Of a stretch of DNA of 6,141 nucleotides, positions 1-6,124 are shown piece by piece; within the stretch, counting starts at the first letter, position 1, and each line of letters starts with the position of its first letter. Below the pieces are notes generated by a model. The model saw only the letters and a program-made list of their open reading frames with translations, did not search any database and was not told the origin of the DNA. Source of the stretch: Syntrophomonadaceae bacterium. GTDB taxonomy: Bacteria; Bacillota; Dethiobacteria; DTU022. Position numbers and translations under genes: made by a program. The stretch is taken from contig PWFM01000041.1 of assembly GCA_003553895.1 (NCBI GenBank), positions 1 to 6,141 of the forward strand. The letters are read 5' to 3'.

Positions 1-29
1 CGGAAAATATTTAATTGGAGGTTTTATAA

Positions 30-1226
30 ATGTCTTTCAAGGTAAACGATAATGTGACCTGGGTTGGGAAAATTGACTGGGAACTGCGCAAGTTCCACGG
101 CGAAGAGCTGAGCACCCACAGGGGGACCAGTTACAACTCTTACCTGGTCAGGGGCAGTGAAAAGACTGTTCTAATCGATACTGTTTGGAAACCCTTTGCC
201 GGGGAGTTTGTCGAAAACCTGAAAAAAGAAATTGACCTGAACAAAATCGATTATATAGTGGCCAACCATGGCGAAGTCGATCACAGCGGCGCCTTAAGCG
301 AACTGTTACGGGAGATACCGGGCACACCGGTTTACTGCTCCAAGGCTGCTGTGAAGTCACTGCAGGGCCAGTTCCACGAAGACTGGAATTTCCAGCCTGT
401 AAAAACCGGGGACAAGCTGAGCCTGGGGGATCGGGAGCTAATCTTTGTGGAAGCAAAAATGCTCCACTGGCCGGACAGCATGTTCTGCTACCTGACCGGT
501 GACAATATCCTCTTTCCCAATGACGCTTTCGGGCAGCATTACGCTTCCGAGCATATGTACAACGACCTGGTGGACCAGGATGAGCTCTACAGGGAAGCGA
601 TCAAGTATTACGCCAATATCCTCACTCCTTTCAGCAAGCTGGTTACCGCCAAGATCAAAGAAGTTCTGGATCTCAACCTGCAGGTCGACATGATCTGTCC
701 CAGCCACGGTATTATCTGGCGCCAGGATCCCCTGCAAATAGTTAATAAATACCAGGAGTGGGCGGATGCTTACCAGGAAAACCAGGTAACCATAGTTTAT
801 GACACCATGTGGGACGGAACCAGGCGAACCGCCGAAGAGATTGCTGCCGGGGTTAAGGAAAAAAACCCGGAAATAACGATCAAGCTGTACAATGCCGCCC
901 GTTCAGATATTAACGACGTTATAACAGAAATATTTAAGTCCAGGGGGATAGTAGTAGGTTCTCCCACCATCAACAAAGGTATCCTGCACTCCATCGCCGC
1001 CTTGATGGAAATTGCCAAAGGCCTCAAATTCCAGCAGAAAAAAGCCTGCGCTTTTGGCTGTTACGGCTGGAGCGGCGAATCGGTTAAACTGATTAACGGC
1101 CTGCTGGAGGAAGCCGGTTTTGAACTGATCAATACAGAGGGACTGAAGGTCTTCTGGAATCCCGATGAAGAAGCTGCTGCCGCCGCCAGGGATTACGGAA
1201 AAATGATCGGTTCCGCCCTGGCCTAG
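30..1226 (+). CDS. fprA: FprA-type flavodiiron protein (O2/NO reductase)
   Basis: This is a cytoplasmic flavodiiron protein of 398 residues, the normal length for the two-domain form without a fused rubredoxin. The family reduces O2 to water, or NO to N2O, with electrons usually supplied by rubredoxin, and protects anaerobes from oxidative or nitrosative stress. Seen in the sequence: an N-terminal metallo-beta-lactamase-like domain (about 1-245) with the complete diiron ligand set H80-x-E82-x-D84, H146 (in MLHWPDS), D165 (in FPNDAFG) and H226 (in PSHG). The C-terminal flavodoxin domain (about 252-398) has FMN-loop motifs TMWDGTR (259-265), SPTINKG (311-317) and GCYGWSGE (343-350). H23 in the FHGEE segment matches the second-sphere histidine of the family. 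The ATG is preceded by GGAGG at 17-21 with 8-base spacing, which fixes the start. A hairpin terminator follows about 50 bases after the stop. O2 versus NO preference cannot be read from sequence. The upstream promoter and any rubredoxin partner lie outside the window. Confidence 0.97.
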   Translation: MSFKVNDNVTWVGKIDWELRKFHGEELSTHRGTSYNSYLVRGSEKTVLIDTVWKPFAGEFVENLKKEIDLNKIDYIVANHGEVDHSGALSELLREIPGTPVYCSKAAVKSLQGQFHEDWNFQPVKTGDKLSLGDRELIFVEAKMLHWPDSMFCYLTGDNILFPNDAFGQHYASEHMYNDLVDQDELYREAIKYYANILTPFSKLVTAKIKEVLDLNLQVDMICPSHGIIWRQDPLQIVNKYQEWADAYQENQVTIVYDTMWDGTRRTAEEIAAGVKEKNPEITIKLYNAARSDINDVITEIFKSRGIVVGSPTINKGILHSIAALMEIAKGLKFQQKKACAFGCYGWSGESVKLINGLLEEAGFELINTEGLKVFWNPDEEAAAAARDYGKMIGSALA

Positions 1227-1274
1227 TGCAAATATAATTATCACCAGGGGCTTCAACCCTCGGAAAACTGCTAT

Positions 1275-1311
1275 AAAAAGGGGATGCGGGCTTAAATCCG
1301 CTCCCCTTTTT
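1275..1311. terminator. Bidirectional intrinsic terminator between convergent fprA and tetR
   Basis: A hairpin with left arm at 1275-1289 and right arm at 1298-1311. AAAAAGGGGA pairs with TCCCCTTTTT and GCGG pairs with CCGC, with one bulged T at 1285 and an 8-base loop. The GC stem is flanked by five A on the left and five T on the right, so either strand gives a stem followed by a U run. It can therefore end fprA transcripts (+) and tetR transcripts (-). The tetR stop codon (TTA on +, 1310-1312) overlaps the last bases of the T run, so the regulator has essentially no 3' untranslated region before its terminator. Function is inferred from form. Confidence 0.88.
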
Positions 1312-1933
1312 AATGCCCCTGCCAGTTGCGGGAGCTGCCAATTCCGTTCCAGTAAATATCGAGAAGGCCTTTTAAGTGCTCCTCTTCCACCTCTATATTA
1401 TCGAGGACCACCATTTCGCCTATAACCATGTGGTTGAGGGCCAGGAAAAACCGTGCCGCCATTTCAGGATCAATATCGGGGCGAATTTCGCCAAGCGCTA
1501 CCCCCTTTTGAACCAGGCCGGATATTTCAGCAAGCAGTTCCTGGCGCCGCTCGAGTATCCAGCTTTGCAGTTCCTTAAGGCTTTGCGGCCGTTCGTTGAA
1601 AAGGAGATGGAGTTTGTTGCGGTTCTCTTTGATCAGGGCCAAATGATTGATAAAAATATCTTCCATAGTCCTGCGGGCTGAAATTACCTCCGAAAGGTGG
1701 GTCCTGAACAGCTGCAGGTAGGCATCGGCACAGTAAGAAAAACTTTCTTTAAACAGCTCCTCCTTGCTGGAAAAATACTCATAAACAGTCCCCTTGCCCA
1801 CTCCGGCCAGCTCTGCAATTTCAGTTACCGTCACCTGGTAAAAATCTTCATCCAAAAACTTTTCCACAGCTGCAAGCAAAATCTTTTCCCTCTTGGTGCC
1901 TGCTTCTTTACTGCGCTTGCTGTTTACCGGCAC
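1310..1933 (-). CDS. TetR/AcrR-family transcriptional regulator
   Basis: A one-component repressor of the TetR family, usually a dimer that leaves its operator when a small ligand binds the C-terminal domain. Counting from the upstream GTG (209 residues), the N-terminal DNA-binding domain spans about 15-65. Its helix-turn-helix is plain: VTVTEIAELAGVGKGTVYEYF (about 36-56) followed by SSKEELF. The rest (about 66-205) is the helical ligand and dimer domain, whose specificity I cannot assign. There are two possible GTG starts, at 1939 and at 1933. The AAAGGAG at 1943-1949 lies 3 bases from the first and 9 bases from the second, so I prefer 1933 (207 residues). The gene lies about 100 bases downstream of the RND pump gene on the same strand with no terminator visible between them, so it is probably cotranscribed with the pump and represses it and itself. 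That role is inferred from context. The gene ends in the shared terminator with fprA. Confidence 0.93.
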   Translation of the reverse strand: MPVNSKRSKEAGTKREKILLAAVEKFLDEDFYQVTVTEIAELAGVGKGTVYEYFSSKEELFKESFSYCADAYLQLFRTHLSEVISARRTMEDIFINHLALIKENRNKLHLLFNERPQSLKELQSWILERRQELLAEISGLVQKGVALGEIRPDIDPEMAARFFLALNHMVIGEMVVLDNIEVEEEHLKGLLDIYWNGIGSSRNWQGH

Positions 1934-1942
1934 TGACACCAG

Positions 1943-1949
1943 CTCCTTT
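1943..1949 (-). promoter_or_regulatory. Ribosome binding site that decides the tetR start
   Basis: On the - strand the sequence reads AAAGGAG, then CTG, GTG, TCA, GTG. The first GTG is only 3 bases from the Shine-Dalgarno core, which is too close. The second GTG, two codons later, is 9 bases away, a normal spacing. There is no ATG nearby in this frame. Confidence 0.75.
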
Positions 1950-1953
1950 CAGT

Positions 1954-1972
1954 AAGGGATTCAAAACCCCTT
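1954..1972. repeat. Small inverted repeat upstream of tetR
   Basis: AAGGG (1954-1958) and CCCTT (1968-1972) are inverted around a 9-base spacer, just upstream of the tetR ribosome binding site in the gap between the pump and the regulator. It could be an autoregulatory operator half-site pair or an mRNA hairpin. Arms of 5 bp are short enough to arise by chance. The rest of the 1940-2035 gap shows no convincing -35/-10 pair and no hairpin with a T run, so read-through from the pump gene is plausible. Confidence 0.25.
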
Positions 1973-2035
1973 TTCCTGCTTATGGTTGGATAATTAGGCC
2001 ATTATTCCAGCCTTCATGCCAATGTAGAACTTTAA

Positions 2036-2272
2036 TCATCTTATTACCATCAGTGTTTCCTGGCCCGTTGTATTGAGCAAAAACAGGATCAGGGCGGCCA
2101 AAACCAGGACAACAACCATGCGCAGAATAATCATGGCCAGCCTATTATTCTCCCTTTTCTTCTTGAGGATTCCATTATGTTCCTTGATAATGCGCCCATT
2201 GTTCCTGTCCGGGTAACCCAGGCCGGAGTAATCTTCCCTTTCGCCTGTTCCGCTTCCGGCAGGAAGTTCCCG
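2036..2272 (-). other. C-terminal tail of the RND permease with a predicted 13th membrane helix
   Basis: RND permeases normally end shortly after TM12 (here about 1235-1262). This protein goes on for about 78 residues. A polar, charged linker (1265-1307, rich in Gly, Arg, Asn and Glu, with KKKRENNR just before the helix) leads to a strongly hydrophobic run of about 20-23 residues (1309-1331, bases 2072-2140), then a short polar end. The positive charges before the helix fit an inside-to-outside orientation, which would put the C-terminus outside the membrane. There is no ribosome binding site in front of the internal Met codons, so a separate small gene is unlikely. Confidence 0.65.
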
Positions 2273-5200
2273 GGTTACAACTTTATAAATCGAAGGCACG
2301 GCCAGAAGCAGAAGCAAAGTCCCCGTAAACTGCCCGCCAATTATGGCGATGGCCATCGGGGCCTGCAGCTCCGCTCCTTCACCGATTCCCAGGGCCAGGG
2401 GAAACAGTCCCAGGGCGGTGGTGGCAGTGGTCATCAGGATCGGGCGCAAACGGGCCGCCGCTCCCTCCACGATCGCCTTTTTAAGTCCGAGCCCGTGCAG
2501 CCGGCGCTGCTGATTGATGTAATCGACCATAATAATGCCGTCGTTGACAAGGATACCAGACAAAACGATCAGCCCGATCAGAGCCGGCACACTAATACTG
2601 TTGCCGGTTATGATTAGAGCAATTATCGATCCGGCATAAGCCAGAGGCAGGGTGCAAATGATGATGAAGGGATGAAGCAGGGATTCAAACTGGGCCGCCA
2701 TTACCAGGTAGACCAGGATCATCGCCACAACAAGGACCAGTTCCAGCTCATCCAGGATATCGTCCATCATCACCGCGCTGCCGGCGGTAGCAATTTCATA
2801 GCCTTCGGGAAGGGCGATCTCTTCCAGGGCCTCCAGGGCAATGTCCGTTGCTGTGCCCAGGTCAATATTCCCGTACTGGGCTTCGATCTGACCGACTATC
2901 TCCCGGTTTTCTCTCGGAATGTTCCGGGGCCCGAATGATTCTTCCAGCTCGGCTACCTCGTTAATAAGGATATATTCGCCACCGGCCGTATAAAAACCAA
3001 TTTCGCCCAGATCTTCAAAGGTTTTAATATCCTGCTTTTGATAACCTAGAACAATGTTCATGATCCCGGTTGTGGTTTCGATCCGGCTTACAGGCCCCCC
3101 TTCCAGCGACTCTCTAACGGCGCCGGCCACCTGGGCCAGGGTAACTCCTTTCTGCAGAGCCTCGCTGTGATCAAGGCGAACATGGACCTCGGGGCGGTTT
3201 TCTTCCAGGGAAGACTGCACATCGGTGAACTGGTCATGGTTCGCTAATATCTCCGCCGCCTCTCCGGTTATTTCTATCACCCGGTCCAGGTTGTCGCCCC
3301 TGATTACCAGGTCCAGGCTGGTTTCCAGGCCTGCAGCATCCAAAACAGACTGGCGGGAAAAAGATGCCTTCGCTTCATAAGACAGCTTTTCTGCTTCCTC
3401 TCTGACTTCATCGATAACCCGCTCAATCGAGCCGCTGTATTCAGGGTCGATATCCACCCTCAGTCGGCCCTGGTTGGAGGATCCACCGCCTCCCATCATG
3501 CCCATGAAACCGCCTCCTCCCACCCGGGCCGAGTAGTTGGCCACTTCCTCCCTGCCGGCAATAATATTTTCCAGCTCCGTTATATAAGAGTCGGTTTTAT
3601 CCAGGGTGGAGCCCGGAGGAAGGGTAACATTAATTGTAAATGATGATTCTTCGGGGTTGGGGAACAACTCAGTACCCAGGGTAGTAAAGCCAAATGCTCC
3701 CCCGGCCACAAAAATTAGGGCAAAAATGATTACCCACCAGGGATGGCTGACTGCCATTCCAAGCAAACGGCGATAAAAAGGCAGGCGGGGCATTTTTATG
3801 CGCGCTGCTTCAAAATCCTTTATTTTTTGCAGGGATCGGGAAGCAAGCAGAGGTATGACCGTCAGGGCCATAAACAGCGAGGCCAGGATGGCGCAGCCTA
3901 CAGTCAGGGCAAATTCCCAGAACAGCTGCCCGGCCAGGCCGGTCAGGAAGACAACGGGAAAAAAAACGCTGATCGTAGTCAGGGTGGAAGCAGTAATCGC
4001 TCCGGCTACCTCCCGGGCTCCGTTAATGGAAGCATCGGCGGGATTTTCGCCCAGCTGGTAATGACGGTAAATATTCTCGCTGACCACGATGGCATTGTCA
4101 ACAAGCATCCCCGCAGCCAGGGCCAAACCGCCCAGGGTCATCAGGTTAATCGTGATATCTGTAAAATAAAGCAGGGTAAATGTGGCAATAATCGCCGCAG
4201 GGATACTGAGGCCGATAAACATGGTGGTGCGCCAGTTTTTCAGGAACAGGAGCAAAACGATGATGGCCAGGGCAGCCCCGCCCAATAGCGACCAGGCCAG
4301 GTCGGCCAGGGCAAATTCTATTTCTTCAGCCTGGTCGAAAACGGTATCAAACCGGACCTGGGAAAAGTTGCCTGTACTTTCCTCGGAAAGCTCATCCAGG
4401 GCCTGGCGAACCTGCCTGGCCACGGTAACCGTGTTGGCATCTCCTTCTTTTTGGATCATCAGGCCGATGCTGGGCTGCATATTATAACGGGAGATGGAAG
4501 TGGGTTCATAGGTATCCTTCACAATATCCGATACCATGCCCAGCGACACCGGAACAATGGGAAAATCATCACCGAGATCTATCCCGGCAAAAGGATTGCC
4601 GCCAACAGACATGTTGCCTCCGATCATTGATGTAGCCAGTTCGGTGAGCAGGCCTTCCAGGTCACGGGATGCATCATCAAGGCCCCGCCTGGCTTCAGTT
4701 TCCAGGTTTGACAAATAGCTTTCCAGGTCGGGGATAGAAATGAGCGGCTCCTGGCGTATTTGGGGCCAGTTTTCATGAAAGCTAATCAGCACATAATTGG
4801 TGGCGGCATCGGTTATCAGGGGGTGTCGTTCGGCCAGACGCTCCAGTTCAACCAAAGAGAGATCATAGTCGGCCAGGGCAGCCGGGTCCAGGGGAACGAT
4901 AACCCGGTCATTATCCCATTCCGCGTAATCGATCAGCCAGAGTTGTTCAAGGGTAATGGGTCCGCTTTCTACCAGTTCTGAAATATCACGGCCCGCAGGC
5001 ACCGGCGTTTTGCCGAGCGAATCCAGGGAAAGGGCCAGCTGCCTGCTTTCGGCCTGGTAGGTTATTTCCGGGTTCAAGGTAAAGGTGCGCATGCTTCTAT
5101 CAATGTCGACCTCTTCCCTGCCGGCAACTGTATCCCTGACGGGCAGGACAATGCTGCTTCCGGCAATCGCGGCCCCGTTAAAATCAAAAATATCATCCCA

Positions 5201-6064
5201 GTACAGCTCCCGAACGGGCAGGTTGCCGGAGCCTCCACCGGTAAAACCGGCAGTTTGATCCTGGATCATGCTATTTAGATCAATATTTATCTCCTGTCCG
5301 ACCAATCTCTCCAACTCATCCTGATCGATCTTAAAACCGACAATCAGGTCAGAAAGCATTTCCGGTTCCGCAAAGCGGCCCAGGAAACGAAGCCTGACCT
5401 GGCGATCTTCCAGGTCAATAATACCGGCCGGCAAATCCATCAAGCTGGCCCGAAGCACATTGGCTACCTGCTCGAACGATACTTCATATGCAGCCATATC
5501 CTGGGGGGCGGCCCGCACAAATATATCTTCCTCTACTCCGCCCTGAACCTGGACCTCGGCGACACCGCGGATCGATTCCAGCCTGGGAGAAGCTGTATCC
5601 TTTAACCAGGAAGTCAGTCGGGCCGGATCGTCGGCGCCGCTTGCCGAAACCTGCATAATCGGCATCAGGGTGGGATCAAACTCAATCACCATGGGCCTCT
5701 GGACCTCATCGGGCAGGTTGACCAGGTCTAAGCGCATCCTGACGTCTTCGCGCAAACTTTTCACATCAGCGCCCCAGTCAAACAAAACAATGACCAGGGA
5801 CATATTTTCCTGGGATATGGAGTTAATGCCGGTAACCCCGCCGACGGTGGCAACGCTTTCTTCGATAGGTTTGGTAACCAGTTCCAGTGACTCTTGAGGA
5901 GAACTGCCGGGGAAAGCAGTGACAATAGCCAGCACCGGGGCATCAATATCCGGCAGCAAATCGAGGGGGCTCTGAGAAAGGCTTACCAGCCCGATCACCA
6001 GGATCAGAATTAATATGGCTCCGGTGGCAACCGGGCGCTTAACCGCAAGTTTGGAAAGGTTCAT
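2036..6064 (-). CDS. Large RND-family efflux permease (AcrB/HAE-like) with periplasmic insert and extra C-terminal membrane helix
   Basis: A proton-driven inner-membrane exporter of the RND superfamily, expected to work as a trimer. The substrate is unknown. The 1342 residues include all RND landmarks: TM1 (11-30); first extracytoplasmic loop (31-585) with the FPGSSPQE porter motif; TM2-TM6 (587-741), TM4 carrying GMLVDNAIVVSENI with D656; TM7 (774-796); second loop (797-1104) starting with LFPNPEESSF and LPPGSTLDKT; TM8-TM12 (1105-1262), TM10 carrying VNDGIIMVDYIN with D1175; and the RLRPILMTTATT motif (1205-1216). Ordinary members have about 1010-1050 residues. The excess is an insert at about 245-500 and a tail at 1265-1342 with one more hydrophobic helix. 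A Gly/Met-rich segment at 848-863 lies where AcrB has its switch loop. The ATG is preceded by GGAG with 9-base spacing and followed by the typical NLSKLAVKRPVAT start. A tetR gene follows on the same strand. No adaptor gene is visible. The reading frame is intact throughout. Confidence 0.96.
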   Translation of the reverse strand: MNLSKLAVKRPVATGAILILILVIGLVSLSQSPLDLLPDIDAPVLAIVTAFPGSSPQESLELVTKPIEESVATVGGVTGINSISQENMSLVIVLFDWGADVKSLREDVRMRLDLVNLPDEVQRPMVIEFDPTLMPIMQVSASGADDPARLTSWLKDTASPRLESIRGVAEVQVQGGVEEDIFVRAAPQDMAAYEVSFEQVANVLRASLMDLPAGIIDLEDRQVRLRFLGRFAEPEMLSDLIVGFKIDQDELERLVGQEINIDLNSMIQDQTAGFTGGGSGNLPVRELYWDDIFDFNGAAIAGSSIVLPVRDTVAGREEVDIDRSMRTFTLNPEITYQAESRQLALSLDSLGKTPVPAGRDISELVESGPITLEQLWLIDYAEWDNDRVIVPLDPAALADYDLSLVELERLAERHPLITDAATNYVLISFHENWPQIRQEPLISIPDLESYLSNLETEARRGLDDASRDLEGLLTELATSMIGGNMSVGGNPFAGIDLGDDFPIVPVSLGMVSDIVKDTYEPTSISRYNMQPSIGLMIQKEGDANTVTVARQVRQALDELSEESTGNFSQVRFDTVFDQAEEIEFALADLAWSLLGGAALAIIVLLLFLKNWRTTMFIGLSIPAAIIATFTLLYFTDITINLMTLGGLALAAGMLVDNAIVVSENIYRHYQLGENPADASINGAREVAGAITASTLTTISVFFPVVFLTGLAGQLFWEFALTVGCAILASLFMALTVIPLLASRSLQKIKDFEAARIKMPRLPFYRRLLGMAVSHPWWVIIFALIFVAGGAFGFTTLGTELFPNPEESSFTINVTLPPGSTLDKTDSYITELENIIAGREEVANYSARVGGGGFMGMMGGGGSSNQGRLRVDIDPEYSGSIERVIDEVREEAEKLSYEAKASFSRQSVLDAAGLETSLDLVIRGDNLDRVIEITGEAAEILANHDQFTDVQSSLEENRPEVHVRLDHSEALQKGVTLAQVAGAVRESLEGGPVSRIETTTGIMNIVLGYQKQDIKTFEDLGEIGFYTAGGEYILINEVAELEESFGPRNIPRENREIVGQIEAQYGNIDLGTATDIALEALEEIALPEGYEIATAGSAVMMDDILDELELVLVVAMILVYLVMAAQFESLLHPFIIICTLPLAYAGSIIALIITGNSISVPALIGLIVLSGILVNDGIIMVDYINQQRRLHGLGLKKAIVEGAAARLRPILMTTATTALGLFPLALGIGEGAELQAPMAIAIIGGQFTGTLLLLLAVPSIYKVVTRELPAGSGTGEREDYSGLGYPDRNNGRIIKEHNGILKKKRENNRLAMIILRMVVVLVLAALILFLLNTTGQETLMVIR
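4565..5332 (-). other. Extra periplasmic segment in the RND permease (residues about 245-500)
   Basis: In AcrB-type pumps the docking subdomain strand (here VRLRFLGRF, 223-231) is followed within about 30 residues by the segment matching TSISRYNMQPSIGL (522-535). Here the two are nearly 300 residues apart, so about 255 residues are inserted. The insert has a Gly-rich stretch at 272-281, a beta-looking part to about 380, a docking-subdomain-like piece at 384-455, a heptad-patterned helix at about 444-480 and a second Gly-rich stretch at 482-494 before the normal fold resumes. No database comparison was possible. The boundaries are estimates from family knowledge. Confidence 0.7.
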
Positions 6065-6073
6065 TTGTGCTAT

Positions 6074-6091
6074 CTCCAGGGGAAAACCCGG
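6074..6091 (-). promoter_or_regulatory. RND gene ribosome binding site with a small overlapping hairpin
   Basis: GGAG (6074-6077 on the - strand) lies 9 bases before the ATG. In the transcript, GGG (6087-6089) can pair with CCC (6079-6081), and the flanking CC (6090-6091) with the GG of the Shine-Dalgarno (6076-6077), leaving one bulged base and a 5-base loop. The hairpin could dampen translation, but it is short and that role is inference only. Confidence 0.35.
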
Positions 6092-6099
6092 CCTGCATT

Positions 6100-6124
6100 C
6101 TCCTGTGTTTTTATAAAAGAGGAG
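6100..6124. promoter_or_regulatory. AT-centred inverted repeat upstream of the RND gene, candidate operator
   Basis: CTCCT (6100-6104) and AGGAG (6120-6124) are inverted arms around 15 bases that contain the perfect 10-base palindrome TTTTATAAAA (6109-6118). The inner and outer symmetry centres are slightly offset. It lies 36-60 bases upstream of the RND start codon, a natural place for a TetR-family operator. A TATAAA that could serve as a -10 element lies inside it on the - strand, but I see no good -35 at 16-18 bases from it. The role is inferred from position and symmetry only. Confidence 0.35.

Noticed and set aside
438..737. Open frame of 99 codons on the - strand inside fprA
   Set aside because: Antisense to the diiron-ligand region of fprA, with no recognisable domain. 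Best explained as a shadow frame.
1246..1260. Small AGGG/CCCT hairpin just after the fprA stop, as a separate terminator
   Set aside because: The stem is only 4 bp with no T run after it. The strong hairpin at 1275-1311 explains termination.
30..1939. fprA and the TetR/RND genes as one functional system
   Set aside because: The genes are convergent and separated by a bidirectional terminator. Nothing in the sequence ties them beyond adjacency.
2177..2617. Open frame of 146 codons on the + strand opposite the 3' part of the RND gene
   Set aside because: Antisense shadow of the TM10-TM12 region and the tail. The composition is biased and no family is recognisable.
3743..4288. Open frame of 181 codons on the + strand opposite the RND gene
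   Set aside because: Lies entirely antisense to highly conserved TM2-TM7 coding sequence. The translation is polar and low-complexity (Gln, Gly, Arg), with no recognisable domain.
6039..6098. Micro-ORF of 19 codons (- strand) overlapping the start of the RND gene, a possible leader peptide
   Set aside because: Its AGGAG is only about one base from the ATG, too close to act. Composition and position show no attenuator logic.
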